DNA of 64,000 nucleotides, taken from Zanthoxylum bungeanum (taxonomy: Eukaryota > Streptophyta > Magnoliopsida > Sapindales > Rutaceae). A program made the position numbers and the translations under genes. Location of the stretch: positions 185,552 to 249,551 of the forward strand of contig SKCR01021094.1 in NCBI GenBank assembly GCA_019454045.1, given 5' to 3'. This document shows, piece after piece, positions 11,476-24,800 of this stretch. Under the pieces are notes generated by a model. The model was not told the origin of the DNA and made no database searches. It saw nothing but the letters and a program-made list of their open reading frames with translations. Every line of letters begins with the position of its first letter. Position 1 is the stretch's first letter.

Positions 11476-11958
11476 TGGACGAACGAACATACAGTGAACA
11501 GACTTCCTTTCATCACATTTCATGCATGTTTGCTTCTTTGGTCATTTCTTTTGCATTATATACCTAATTATCCATTTTTATTAATGCTTTTATAGTTGTT
11601 ATTAATTACATTATTGCGCTTCATTGCTTAATACGTTTATGAATTATGCATTTTTCCTTCATTTGTTTATTTACGATTATGGGTGTGCAAACTTGTGTGT
11701 TGATTAAATTATCTTGCATGTGTTGCATAAGACATCGTTATACTATTGCATAAATCCTTTCATTACAACTGACATAAGTAAGGGACCATTCCGAACCCAA
11801 CGATTTGAGGTCTTCCCTTGCGAGGGGTGAGTGCGGCCTTAAATCATTTCCTAGTTCACACTGGGTGGCGACTCCATTTATTCTCCGGTTTAGTCCCCCG
11901 CTGGCTACTCCATACTCCCGACCGGGCCGCGAGCCCGGACAGCGTCGCCGTGTCTACA

Positions 11959-12187
11959 GCCAGTATAAAATTTGTAATTTCATTTAATACTTGCTAAATA
12001 CGTGCTTTTAATTATTTTCGTCATTATATATTTATTAGTTGGACTAATATTTTATTATTTTTATTGAAAAGTTGGACTGTACCCTTATAATATCATTTGT
12101 AGTTGATTATATAGTTGGACTATAGTAATCATTACATTTGACTATACCCGATATCGTTGATTAAATAGTTAGACTATTGTAATCAAG
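11959..12187 (+). other. Leader of element A with 'agttggact' repeats
   Basis: Non-coding, AT-rich, with four to five imperfect copies of 'ttgattaaatagttggacta'. The same leader is present inverted in C at about 15988-16250. It ends right at the gag ATG (12188). Confidence 0.65.
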
Positions 12188-14683
12188 ATGACTAAAAAGA
12201 TTAAATTTAGGGACATCATCATTGGTGATAATGTCTTTAATGGTTCTAATTTTCCAGACTGGGATATAAATCTCAGGATTGTCCTAGGAGTCGAGAAGTT
12301 GCTCTATGTATTAGACAGACCTCTCGGGCCTGAGCCTATACATTAGCAGGTTTTTTATTATGAGCTTTGGAAGACTCACAGTGATGACAACTCAACTGCT
12401 CAGTCTGTCATACTTGGCGCAATGACCCTTAATTTCCTCATCAAAACAAGAGATTGGATCCCAATAACATGATGTTGAAATTGAAGGACCTTCATAGATC
12501 TAACCTTAGATCTAAGAAATATAAGTTGAATAATAAGCTCTTTCGCTCTCGCATGTCAGAGAGTACATATGTCGAGCACTATATCTCGCAGATTATTGCT
12601 GACATCGAACAGCTAGGTCAGCTGGGCATAACCTTCGAGGCCGAGACTTCTATAGATTTGATCTTACAGTCTCTGCCCGATTATTGGGGCGGGTTCATCA
12701 TGAACTATAATATTATGAACCAAGAAAAGACTCTTGGAGAGTTGATGGTGATTCTGAAAGAAGCAGAGCCAGAGCTTCTGAAGGGTAAGAAGCGCGAGGC
12801 GCACCTTACTTCAACATCCCAGAAGGCCAAGGCTTGGGCGAAGGCTTCTGGGGGTGTGATGAAAAAGAAGAAAAAGGGCAGGGCCAAATCATCAAAGTCT
12901 TCTAGGAAGACTAAGGACATATCCCAAGATGTCTGCGTATATTATAGCAAACGAGGTCACTGGAAGCGTGACTGCTGTGAGTACAAGGCGGAGTTGAAGG
13001 AAGTGAAGACAGGAAAGGCTCCGGATTCAGGTATGTTTATTATAAACATGTCCACTACTGGTTTTAAAAATTGGATTTTTGATTCTGGATGTGGTACTCA
13101 CATATGTACTGGTGTGCAGGATCTACTAATTAGCAGGATACTGGCTTCAGATGAGATCGATCTACGAGTCGGAAATGGGACGAGAGTCGTTGTTTTGGCC
13201 GTTGGGACCTATATTTTGGAACTACCCCCGGGGCATGTACTTACTTTATTAGATGTTTATTATGTACCTAGTTTGACTAGAAACATTATCTATGTATCTT
13301 ATTCGACCCAATGCGGGTACACTTTTATATTCCGAAACACTGGGTATTTTGTTTATAAAGATGATTTTGAGATATGTACTGCTGATGCCAATAATGATCT
13401 TTATATTTTGAATATAAATGAATCTCAAACATATAATATGACAAACAGATGAAACTTATCTGTGGCATTATTGTCTGGGACACATTAACAAGACTCGCAT
13501 ATCCACACTTTTGAAGAGTGGATACTTGGAAGAATTTGATCCTAATTCATATGATGTCTGCGGATCTTGTTTATTAGGCAAGATGCCTAAAACGCCTTTT
13601 AGTGGTAAAAGTGTTCGTGCCACCGAACTGTTAGCCCTCGTTCATAGTGACATATATGGGCCCATGTCTAGCCAGGCTAGAGGTGGATATGAATACTTCG
13701 TAACCTTTACGAATAATGCATTACGTTATGGTTATGTGTATCTTATGAGACACAAGTCGGAAACTTTTGAGAAATTCAAAGAGTTTCGACACGAAGTAGA
13801 AAAACAGACCGGTAAAAGTAATAAAACATTACGGTTAGACCGTGGTGGAGAATACTTGAGCAATGAGTTTCTCGATTACTTGAAAGAGTATGGTATTCTT
13901 TCACAATGGACTCCTCTCGGAACACCTCAATTAAACGGTGTGTCTGAACGAAGAAACCGAACTTTATTGGACATGGTAAGGTCTATGATGAGTCGCACTA
14001 AGCTACCAATTTCCTTTTGAGGATACGCATTGAACAGTGCAATACTTAAATTGAATAAGGTTCCGTTAAAGTCTGTTGAACAGACTCCATATGAAATATG
14101 GACAGGAAAGAAACCGGGTTTCTCATTCCTGAATATTTGGGGATGCTTAGCATACGTTAAATGTTTGGATGGTACCAAACTAGTACCCAAATCGGATAAG
14201 TACCTATTTGTAGGTTATCCTAGGGAAACCAAAGGATATTACTTCTACAACCCACAAGAGAACAAGGTATTTGTTGCTCTCCATGCGGTTTTCCTTGAAA
14301 AGGAATTCCTAAATACAGTGGTAAGTGGGAGGAAAGTAGAACTCGATGAAAATCGAAGTGATACTATTTATGACATCGATCCCCTCACGGAACACTAACA
14401 GTTCATCAGGGATGAGACTGTTCCACAATCTTCTAATACAAAAGAATCGCGTAGGTCGGAGAGAGTCAGAAAACAACCTAAGAGGTATGAGTTTCTGATC
14501 TCACCTCATGTAGATATTAATCTTATTGAGGAATACAAACCGGCTACATATATGATAGCGATACAAGGTATCGACTCCACTTTATGGCAAGGTGCCATGA
14601 AGTCCGAAATTGATTCCATGTATACCAACCAAGTCTGGGCACTGGTTGATGCACCAGAAGGCGTTAAGCCGATTGGTTGTAAA
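12188..14683 (+). pseudogene. Copia A gag, protease and integrase (broken)
   Basis: The gag ATG is at 12188 (MTKKIKFRDIIIGD). A TAG at 12344 stops it after 52 codons. The frame then resumes with ELWKTH and the long gag body 12454-13452. The zinc knuckle is damaged: in CVYYSKRGHWKRDC the second Cys has become Tyr. The protease motif is DSGC (about 13081). The integrase has GHINKTR, first Asp in VHSDIYGP (about 13645), second Asp in LRLDRGG (about 13835) and Glu in GVSERRN (about 13942). Stops occur at 13450, 14018 (TGA for the Trp after PISF) and 14396. The frame ends at PIGCK, exactly where B is inserted; the RT start continues at 31504. Confidence 0.85.
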
Positions 14684-15220
14684 TATTGGGAAGCGGTCGC
14701 GAGTGCACAGCGGAAAAATAAATAATTATGATGCGATGCCGCTTTCTTTTTTCCCAAGACCCATTTATTTTGATTATTCTACAAGCCTAGGCATGTTACT
14801 ATATATATTCTAAGCATAAAACTCATAAAACATGCAAAGAACATAAACCTAAACATGCTAACTATCATAAGAACTCTAATTAAAATAAAGAAAGAAAAAG
14901 ACTTACTTGAATCGTAGACTCCTCCAGTCCTCCCTCCAATCTACAAGCTTTTCTCGAACTCAGCAAGCTCTTCCACGTTCCAAAGAGCCACCCAAGTGTG
15001 TGGCCTCCAAAGATGCACACACCAAAGCCAAAACTCAACGGCAAGACTACGCCTTGAGTGCACGGGTATTTTGCCTTTGGTGCTAGCCTAGGCAAATACC
15101 TCAAAACTTTTAACTCGAGGTTCCTCTAGTCAATTAGACTTAAAGATCCTCAAAATCAGTGGCTTACTCTTAAAACTTTAGAGTTGTTCACTTATATAAA
15201 CCCAAGATTTGAAAGGTTTG

Positions 15221-15638
15221 TGTTGGAGTTTCTACGGTCCTGAGGATCGAATATAAAACATAAAATACATGTGCGAATACAACGAGGGAGTTGCGGAATA
15301 CTCATATCGATCGGTTGAGCGACACGACAACGATTAAAAATTTATTTTCTGCCCACTGCAGCTCACGGCAGTCCACTACTTTGTAACCTTCATGGTTCGG
15401 CCATCTTCAATCATCCAAGCTCCAAGCTTTCGTGATGTGATTCCAAGCTCATGGGAAGACTTCCCTATCACCTTCGAATGTCTTTCGGAGTGCTAGCTCT
15501 TGATGATTTTGCCACAAAATCACCACACTTTGCTTCCCTATAACTCACGGCAGTGAGCTGAGAAAAAAGAGAGAAAATGAAGCCCCTTGGGCGTGAGAAG
15601 AGAGAGGAGAAGAAGTGAGAGAGTGTTAGGTTAATTGA
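15221..15638 (-). repeat. Truncated 3' LTR of C
   Basis: It matches 18324-18741 of the right LTR ('gtttctacggtcctgaggat', 'gggcgtgagaagagagagga') and stops matching after 'gttaggttaattga'. Beyond this point the sequence matches gag of element A in inverse orientation. Confidence 0.85.
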
Positions 15639-15987
15639 GTTTAGTATTGCAATTTAGTCTTCTAAAATCTAAAATAGATCTTTGAAGATCCTTCAATTTC
15701 AATATCATACTTTAAGGATCTAATCCTTAGTTCTGATTAAGAAATTAAGGAGTCTCATCGGCAAGCTTAATGGATTAAGCACTAAAGTTATCATTACATA
15801 AATCTTCCAAAGATTATGCTCTACTTTTTACTTAATTTCGGGCTTAGGCCAAATATGTTATTTTATCAAATAAAGTAACTTATTTATTTCCAGGACCATC
15901 CTGAAATTATATTCCCAATTGAAAATTAAACCATTTAAATACATTTTCCCTAGGATTATGTTTTAAATGTCAATCTTTCAATTTTAT
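15639..15987 (-). pseudogene. gag remnant of C
   Basis: Read on the minus strand, the start codon position (15985-15987) is ATA instead of ATG. The rest aligns with A's gag start, for example 'gatattgaaattgaaggatc' against 'gatgttgaaattgaaggacc' at 12470. Frameshifts and stops are frequent. The remnant ends at the deletion joint with LTR sequence at about 15638. Confidence 0.75.
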
Positions 15988-18310
15988 CTTGATTCTAATA
16001 GTCCAACTATTTAATCAACGATTTAGGTACTATTTATTATAATGATTATTACAGTCCAACTATTTAATCAACTATAATTAATTAAATCAAATATATTGAT
16101 TATTATAATCCAATTATATAATCAAATATAAATGAATAGTTTGAATACAGTCCAACTGTTAATTAAAACAACAATTTAAATATTAGTCCAACTAACATTT
16201 AATTTATATGACGAATGATATTTGATTGAGCGCGTATGGCAAGTAATTAAATGAATATTGCAAATTTAATTCTTGCCTCCCACTATTTTTCGGCGAGCCT
16301 CTAACCCTCTGTTGAGTACTCGGGAAACCGTGTTTCCTAGTGGGCTAGGATCCCGTTAAATGTCACACAATCTTGACTTTGGCCAACAAATTGTATGATA
16401 ATTAACTAGGTAGATCTCTAAGATCAATTGGATCAAATCCAATTCCTAGATCCAGTAGGGGGACATCCAAGTCCGAAACATATATCTTATATATGCCAAT
16501 ATATCCAATATATTGCCTAACCTTTTTCATCTGAATCAACTAAGCCTTGGCTTTGGCACAACAAACTTAGTGATCCCAGTCAAGCGTGACCCATTGACCA
16601 TGGAAAGCTTCGTAATCAATGTCGATGGACAAGAAGTGGTCTTGATTTTGGCCAACAAACCACAACTTGGACAAGACACCAATATGGAACCAAGCTCTCG
16701 TGATTTAAACACATCCTCGACGGACAAAGGCCTTGACTTTGGCCAACAAGCCAATGCCAGTCTCGGATCTTGAGTAAGAATCACTCAATGGAAGGAAAAA
16801 CGCTTAATATTGTATGAGGGTTTTTCGCGTGCAAATTGGCAACCAATTTATTATCTTTGTTAAGGTCTCATCATCATACACCCTTAAACATGCATTCTAA
16901 ACACATAATAAAGCGCATATGAAGAAAATAATAATGATATGCGGATGGATACTTAACACATTGATCCTAGATCAAATCTCTCTCTTTCCTCTCTCCCGCT
17001 AGCACATGTATTACTTCTACCCGTTACACTACACTTCTAAAGAAACCTCATTTACATTGAGGGGAATAGGTGAGCAGAGAAATACAATGAGAAATGAGGT
17101 AATAGGCTGGACACACAGGTCCAATTAATAAATTCTAAATTTATTACAACAATTTCTAAAATTGCCCCACCCATCTAATATCCATCCGATATACATTATT
17201 CATGCATCGCAACCATGTATTCACACAAGCATGTTATCAATCAATCTAATCAAATTAATTAATCTGATAATTAGTGATCATCCAATGTTCAAACAACGAT
17301 TTGATTTTGCGCGAGTCAAACTCGTTTTGCGAATAAGTACTCAAAGTACGAATTCTTGAATTAAATTAAAGTACAACATTAAATCCAATTCAATTTGTAT
17401 TTAATAATAATTCGCTATTTAATTCCAAATTAAATACTACACTTTATTAATAAACATTTTACGACTTAAATTCCAAAATTAATCGTTACGGGTTTCAAAG
17501 CCCGATTAATATCCAATATTAATTTAATTAAAGTCCAATGGGCTTTTAATTAATTTTTTAAGGTGTGGACTTTTGGTCAACTCGGGTCAAACCCAATAAC
17601 CAAAACCCAATCAAGGAGTTACCCCATAAGCCTAGAAATCAATTTAGGCCCAATTAAATTTATTAAGGTCCATTAGTCGCATTTGGGCTTTATGGAAGCG
17701 GTTTTGGGCCCAATTGGATCCAACCAATTTAGCCTAAACCCAACTTAGTACAACCAAGCCCAATAAGCCCAATAACAACATTCAAAGCCCAATTTCTAAA
17801 ATAGGCCCAATATAATTAAATTACAAAATCCAATTTCACAATTTAATTACCTAAAGTGTATTACACAATTAATTACCCAAATCAATATTTCTAAAACATA
17901 AATTTGTATAATCAATCATGCTTTTCAACAACAAAACATGTCCAACACATTTCATCAAAAAATCAAACCCATATCATGCTTTACTACTCTCGGCAATTTG
18001 GGGATATTTGTGTCCGATTCGGTTTCAATCCAATTAAATCCACAATCGACATTAAATCAACATTCCCAACATGATTCTAACTCATCCAATGATTAAAATC
18101 AAAAATCACCAAGACATTAGAGCTAGTTGACATTCGGCCAACACAACAATATTGGGGAAAATTGTTCCAAACAAAATTTCTTGAAATTGATTCAATCAAT
18201 CTTCAATTAAACATGTATTAAGCATACTCAAACATCAAATTTAATCAAATCATGCTCAAATACATTTTACCCAAATTTTAAGCCCTAATCAAATTTCATG
18301 CTTTTAATCC
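15988..18310 (-). other. Leader of C, non-coding
   Basis: About 2.3 kb without a credible gene. It contains several copies of 'cttgactttggccaacaa' (near 16372, 16640 and 16735), the 'agtccaacta' repeats that match A's leader, and a stretch rich in 'aagcccaat' (17560-17820). A short open frame at 16513-16773 lies within the 'ggccaacaa' repeats and is not supported as a gene. Confidence 0.6.
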
Positions 18311-18322
18311 GCTCTGATACCA
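18311..18322 (-). other. Primer-binding site of C (initiator-Met tRNA)
   Basis: The minus strand reads TGGTATCAGAGC, the classic complement of the 3' end of plant initiator methionine tRNA, one base away from the LTR end at 18324. Confidence 0.85.
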
Positions 18323-18323
18323 T

Positions 18324-20394
18324 TGTTGGAGTTTCTATGGTCCCGAGGATCGAATATAAAGCATAAAATACATGTGCGAATACAACGAGGGAGTTGCGGA
18401 ATACTCACATCGATCGGTTGAGCGACGCGGCAACGAACAAAAATTTATTTTCTGCCCACTGCAGCTCACGGCAGTCCATTGTTTTGTGTCCTCCATGGTT
18501 CAACCATCTTCAATCATCCAAGCTCCAAGCTTTCGTGATGTGATTCCAAGCTCATGAGTAGACTTCCCTATCACCTCTGCATGTCTCTCGGAGTGCTAGC
18601 TCTTGATGATTTTGCCACAAAATCACCACACTTTGCTTCTCTATAACTCACGGCAGTGAGCTGAGAAAGAAGAGAGAAAATGAAGCCCCTTGGGCGTGAG
18701 AAGAGAGAGGAGAAGAAGTGAGAGAGTGTTAGGTTAATTGATTTCAAAAACCAATTAAAAACATATACCAAAAATTTATGTAAAGCTTTCCAAAAGTCAA
18801 TACAAAATTTGGCTCCAAGAATATAATAACATTATATGTCATTCAAGCTTTCAAAAAGCTTTCCAACCACTCACATCAAGTCACATCACTCAATCAATCA
18901 AGTGACAAGTTGTCACATCACTCAAAGTGACTAATGACTTGACGCTTGATTTGACTAGCGATTTGACGCTTGATTTGACTTTCGTGCCACACTCGAATTC
19001 GAAATGCGAATGCGCTCGTAAACAATCTCGGGCTCGGGTTCGCTAATTCCAAATTAAAGAATTTTCCTTTGCGACGTAATTAAATGATTATGCCTAGCGA
19101 AATCACTTTTAACGTCGCTATCGAATTAATTCTAAATTAACTCGTTCGCCCGAATTAAAATCTGATTTCAATTCCGCATCGAAATCCAATTTCGTATAAT
19201 ATATCGAATATATTATTTTATCGATTAATTCCAAATTAATCGTTATCTCTCTTTTATTGATATTTTATCCCAGATAAAATATCTCCGCAATTAATCCCAG
19301 ATTAATTTTCTCTCTCTTCTAATTAATCCCAGATTAATAAAAGTGCGAGTCATACATCATCGGTGAATCTTTGGGAAGCGACCCATGAGATCCTCGGATA
19401 TGTTGGCAGTAAATTCGGTCGTCAGACTATCCTAACACGTAAGTATCTAGTACTACGTTTTTACCGATTTACAAGACAAGGTTGGCTTCTAGCAAAGCGC
19501 CATGCCTACCCAATTCTCCAGAAATATCCGTAAAGGAATATAAGGATCTATATCAGGCGTAGTATACGTAATATTGTGTATTTCGATACAGTATCAGATG
19601 ATCACATGCAAGGCCTGGGGCTGGTACAGTGTCTGCCCCGTACGAAACATATATCGGATTACTAGCAACTAGTCTCTTTATTATCGGATAATCATGACCA
19701 AGTCATATTATCCCGATGGTTGCAACCGTTTAGAGAACCAGTTATGCATCCTTACGCGATCATCATCTCCATATGACTGAAGTGATACTTCTGTCTTGAC
19801 ATCACACCCAACACACTACGATTCTCAATATACCCAGCAGAGGCGTACACAGAACATGGTAAAGCCCTGGACGACCAAAACCAAAGTATATTGATTGTCG
19901 CAAGTATTAGCAGTGCAAGTCTCAGGTTAAGACCAAATACACCTATCCTGATTGCAGACTCCCATAGACACATAGTCATACTACCAATGGGATTCCGCGG
20001 GGTCTATCCAGAGCGAAGCTGTTTCCCGTACCATCGGTAAAACACAACCTCCTATTACACTTGCATGAGCATCCTATACCCAAATATATGAGAACTATGC
20101 TGTTGTGCCCTCATAACGCGCACAAGTGTAATACTAGTCTTTTACGTATTTATCGATGTTCAATCTCGATAATACTCTGACTAGGGATATTTAATGATTT
20201 ATCCTTCATGGATTGATACTGTCTCATATCATTCTCAATCCAGGAACAAATCATAAGGACCTCCTATCATTTATACATCTTGGTGATCTAATCACAAATG
20301 ATAAGAGAGCAATCTCCTTTGTCACATAGTTAATTTGTACAACAACACCATGATATGTACAAATAGTGACGCTATGGGTCATAATTGTCCAACA
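18324..20394 (-). repeat. 5' LTR of C
   Basis: About 2.07 kb with ends TGTTGGAG...GTCCAACA in plus orientation. The stretch 19440-20394 aligns with the reverse complement of A's 3' LTR (32925-33849), including 'gcatgagcatcctatac'-like and 'gggtcataattgtccaaca' blocks. Confidence 0.85.
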
Positions 20395-21797
20395 GTTTGG
20401 TGCAAAAATTTGTGAAGAATTCTTTGGGTTTATATAGTGCTCCAAAGATAACAAAATTAATTAAGAATCTGATGTGGGATAAAAGCCAATTTAATCTTAT
20501 CAATTGGATCGTAATTTAGTGGTTTAATGAGATTATAAAACACTAATAAGAGTTTGGGCCGAATTGAAATTCAAAACAAATAACAAAATTAAATAAAAAA
20601 AATATTTACTATTCACATGGTACTATTCACACATTATTATTCACGTGAATAGTAATTTTTTTAATCTATTTATTCCAATTTCCAAAGTGCCCCTATCATC
20701 ATTCATCAATCCCTAAGCCACTATGGAACCTCATAAATGATCTGTTTAATAATTAAACACATTGAACCGTTTATGAACAATTCTTACAGCAATCATATAT
20801 GTTGTTAAATATGTACTGTGCACTGTTAACAATTGATTTCGAATTTGTTGTGTGTGAGCTTTTGGGTTCCCCCTCAAGTTGGACATCAAATGAATCGTGA
20901 TAATTTAATCGAACATAAATTATCGTCCGAGGCCCCCAAATGAGAAGGAAAGATACATATACCCATTTTGTATGTGATTTACATATGATAGGGTCTCTCG
21001 CCTCACTGTATCCCCACATATTGACCTAGGGTACGGAAAGTGTATACCCATATGGTCAAAGGTACGATGTTGATAGTGTCATGAATCGTGCTAACCCAAG
21101 AATCTCACATGATTCTTCCGCTGTGGCCACAGTCTCAAGCACTGATCACACATATCAACCCGCGAACTTGAATACTACTCTTATAAGCAAATATTATCCG
21201 AGAGAGTGGCGATTCTCTATTGTATCTTTACAAACTTCATGTGTTTCAACAAATGACCTAATCATACCATTATGACCGGATCTTTTGAACCGGGGAAGGA
21301 GAATGTCAAAGTTATTTGATCCACACATAAGATTGTAAAGACCTCAAGTCTAATGACTAGTCATATAATCGATACATGAAAGTTCTCATAGACACATGGG
21401 ATAAACACTCCATATGAAAACTTTCGGCGGTCAGTTCGATGGACACGAGCAACTCATGCATCCATGTGATACACCAAGCAGACGGATCTCCGCTAGTAGC
21501 CTATGAGATCGGCTACCCCACTTAAGGGCGGATTATATCATCATGCTAGTCTCTCTGCTTTGTGAATGCCCAGATTATTCACAAAACTATGACTAGGAAC
21601 ATTTAAGAGTAATGATTCTCATAAGGTGTGGAAGCCATCGTCTTATTACTCCAAGGGCTTTATTACAGTGTTGATGATTCATATAAGTTATGTAAGACAC
21701 GTATAATAAAGATTGACATTTTATTAATTAATGAAAATATTAAAAATACATGTAATATAGCCCATCCACAAGTTGGGTATAGGGCATATCCCTAACA

Positions 21798-21809
21798 ATC
21801 TCCCACTTG
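21798..21809 (-). other. Polypurine tract of B
   Basis: The minus strand reads CAAGTGGGAGAT directly before the LTR start TGTTAGGGATAT. The same tract, 'caagtgggagat', precedes A's 3' LTR on the plus strand. Confidence 0.8.
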
Positions 21810-21899
21810 CACTATAGCCAACTAGTATGAATCTGGACACCATACTCTCGGGTGTGCCTATCATGCTTTTGTTGAGTCGGCACTTTAGTCAGAGAATCT

Positions 21900-24800
21900 G
21901 CAAGATTATCTTTTGTTGGTATTTTCTCTATAATAACTTATTTTCTCTCAAAAATCTCCCTGATGAGATGAAATCACCTGAGTACATGCTTGGATTTCTG
22001 GTGGGACCTTGGTTCCTTTGATTGAGCAATGGCGCCCATGTTGTCACAGTACATCATGATGCCATTCTTTATCGCAGGAAGCACTTCCAGTTCCGTGATG
22101 AACTTCTTTTTCCAGACTGCTTCTTTAGCTGCCTCAGATGCTGCAATATACTCGGCTTCAGTGGTGGAGTCTGCTGTAGTTGACTGCTTTGAGCTTTTCC
22201 AACTGACAGCACCGCCATTTAAAGTAAACAGATATCATGTTTGTGATCTGCTGTCATCCCTATCAGTCTGAAAGCTCGCATCACAGTAACCAATGACTTT
22301 CATCTCAGACCTATCTCCGTATGTCAAGAACACATCCTTAGTTCTTCTCAGATAATTGAGGATTGTTTTGACAGCCACCCAATGTTGCTCACCAGGATTT
22401 GTCTGATACATGCTCGTTATGCTAAGAGCATAAGAGACATCAGGTATTGTACATAGCATGTCGTATATGATCGATCCTATTGCTGAAGCATAAGGGATCC
22501 TACTCATATGCTCTCTATCTGAAGGAGTATGTGGACATTGCTCCTTAGATAATTTGATTCCATGATAATTAGGTAAATTACCTCTTTTGGAATCTTCCAT
22601 TTTGAATCTTTTCAAAACTTTATCTATGTACGTAGATTGAGAAAGTCCTAACAACCTCTTAGATCTATCACGGTAGATTTTAATGCCGAAGATGTAGGCT
22701 GCTTCTCCCAAATCTTTCATGGAGAAATTCTGAGATAACCATTGCTTGGTAGCTTACATCATGGAAATATCATTCCCGATGATTAATATGTCATCGACAT
22801 ATAATACAAGAAATACAACATCACTCCCACTACTTTTCCTGTAAACATAAGGCTCGTCTATATTTTTGATGAAGTTAAATTCTTTGATTGTCTCATCAAA
22901 TCGTATATTCCAACTTCTGGAGGCTTGCTTGAGTCCATAAATGGATCGTTTAAGCTTACATATTTTATTATGATCATCCTTAGATGCAAACCCCTCAGGT
23001 TGTGTCATATAGACTTCCTCTACGAGGTTCCCATTAAGGAAAGCTATTTTCACATCCATCTGCCAAATCTCATAATCAAAGTGTGCAGCTAGTGCCAGTA
23101 AAATTCGAATGGACTTTATCATTGCAACAGGCGAGAAGGTTTCCTCATAGTCAATTCCTTGGATTTGTCTATAACCTTTCGCCACCAACCTAGCCTTATA
23201 GGTTTGGATGTTGCCTTATGCATCAGTTTTATGCTTGTAAATCCACTTGCAGCCTATGGGTTTATCCCTTTAGGTGCATCTACCAAGTCTCAGACTTGAT
23301 TCTGATACATATAGTTATTTCGGATTTCATGGCCTCAAGCCACTTGACTGAATCAATGTCACGTATTGCTTCATCATAACTGGTAGGATTTTCATTATCA
23401 ATGACCTGATCATGTTCCTTATCAATATGGAAACCATATCTTTCAGGCTCATGTCTTTCCCTACCAGACCTTTTGAGTTCATAACCTTGTGGTTGTTCCG
23501 TCGATTCCCTTTTGAGGGGCCTGGGGTTTAGTTCAATGTTAGTTTGTTCTTCTCGTACCTCATCGAGGTCAAGTCTACTCCCACTATATTTCTTAAGAAG
23601 GAATTCATTCTCCAGAAATTTAGCATTTCGTGAGACAATTGTTCTTTGTTCATTTGCGACGTAGAACATGTATACTATTGAGTTCAAGACATATCCTACA
23701 AACTTACATTTAACTGCCTTATCATCCAATTTGTTAGTTTGTGTGAGCTTGACATATGCGTCACATCCCCAAACTCTTAGATAACTAAGACTAGGACGTT
23801 TCCCAGACCATAACTCATATGGTGTTTGACTAACACTCCTGGAAGGAACTTGGTTTATAGTAATGTTGCAGTTTCTAAAGCAAGACCCCAAAATGAAAGA
23901 GGTAGATCCGTGACTGGCATCATTGATCGGACCATATCTAATAATGTCTGATTTCTCCTTTCGGAGACCCCATTATGCTGTGGAGTTCCCGGAGGAGTCC
24001 ACTGGGAAACAATGCCATTTTCTCTCAAGTAATCTTGAAATTTGTTGCTTAAGTATTCACCACCTCGGTCAGACCTTAGTGACTGAATACTTTTATTAAG
24101 CTGGTTTTCTACTTCAGCTTTGAAGTCTTTGAATTTCTCAAAGGCTTCATATTTATACCGCATAAGGTACAAATACCCATATCGCGAGTGATCATCGATA
24201 AAGGTAATGAAGTAGGAGAATCCACCTCTAGCGATGACTGACATTGGTCTGCATAAATCAGAGTGTATGAGTTCTAATGTCTCCGATGCACGCTGTCATT
24301 TACCTTTGAAGGGTAATTTGGTCATTTTACAAAGTAAAAAGACTCACAAGTTCCATAAGATTCATATTTGAAGGGTCTGAAATACCCATCCTTATGTAGC
24401 TTAGTTAATCTTGTTTCATTGATATGACCTAAGCGATTGTGCCATAGAAGTGATTCATTGAGATTATTCGAGTTAACATTGTATATATTAGAGGTTGAAC
24501 ATTCTTTGTTAGTTTGTAAGACATAGATACCATTATTCAAAATACCATCTTTATATTTTATTTCATTGAAATAAATAGAACATTCATTACAACTTATTAG
24601 GCATGAAAAGCCTTTATTACATAAAGAAGAAATTGAAATGATGTTCTTTACTAGAGAATGTACATAAACACAATCTTCTAAGTCTAAAACAAAACCATTA
24701 GGCAAAACTAATGAATAAGTCCCCACGCACAATGCAGCCAGTTTTGCTCCATTACCCATGCGTAAGTCAACCTCCCCATGACGGAGTCTTCTACTGTTTC

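Larger units (their letters stand above)
3258..11958 (+). mobile_element. Tat-lineage Ty3/gypsy element, 3' two thirds
   Basis: Order on the plus strand: RT, RNase H, second RNase H, integrase, long non-coding 3' region with two tandem-repeat arrays, polypurine tract and a 3.9-kb LTR. A second RNase H before integrase and an oversized LTR are established marks of the Tat (Ogre-like) lineage. The 5' part lies left of Z and outside the window. The LTR ends at 11958 inside the leader of copia element A, so the five bases 'gccag' at 11959-11963 would be one half of its target duplication. All reading frames carry stops, so the copy is dead. Confidence 0.85.
8074..11958 (+). repeat. 3' LTR of the Tat element (3.9 kb)
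   Basis: It starts TGTAGACA and ends TGTCTACA, a perfect 8-bp terminal inverted repeat. A TATA box lies at 8601. Then comes a C-rich, G-poor leader (8640-9400), followed by two internal tandem arrays (9823-10985 and 11030-11475). The long frames inside these arrays are repeat artefacts, not genes. A LTR of nearly 4 kb is typical for Tat/Ogre elements. Confidence 0.85.
15221..20394 (-). mobile_element. Copia element C, gag-only deletion derivative
   Basis: It is flanked by GTTTG at 15216-15220 and 20395-20399, with ends TGTTGGA...TCCAACA. Read on the minus strand: complete 5' LTR (20394-18324), initiator-Met primer site (18322-18311), long leader, N-terminal gag remnant (about 15987-15639), then only the last ~418 bases of the LTR. 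Protease, integrase, RT, the polypurine tract and most of the 3' LTR are missing. The homology of LTR, leader and gag shows that it derives from A's family. It could only have moved with help from a full-length relative. Confidence 0.85.
14684..21797 (-). repeat. 3' LTR of B (split by C)
   Basis: The pieces 14684-15220 and 20395-21797 together make about 1.9 kb. They align over their length with the right LTR of B, for example 'caaaaatttgtgaagaattc' at 20403 and 27649. The split carries the GTTTG duplication of C. The LTR ends ATCCCTAACA, followed by the polypurine tract. Confidence 0.85.

Noticed and set aside
10656..11595. Two overlapping open frames of 267 and 213 codons in the Tat LTR
   Set aside because: They lie in tandem repeats with a period near a multiple of three, overlap in different frames, and contain no known domain. 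The longer one starts only at a non-ATG codon. They are repeat artefacts.
16513..16784. 86-codon frame in C's leader
   Set aside because: It arises from 'ggccaacaa' repeats in a non-coding leader and has no counterpart in A.
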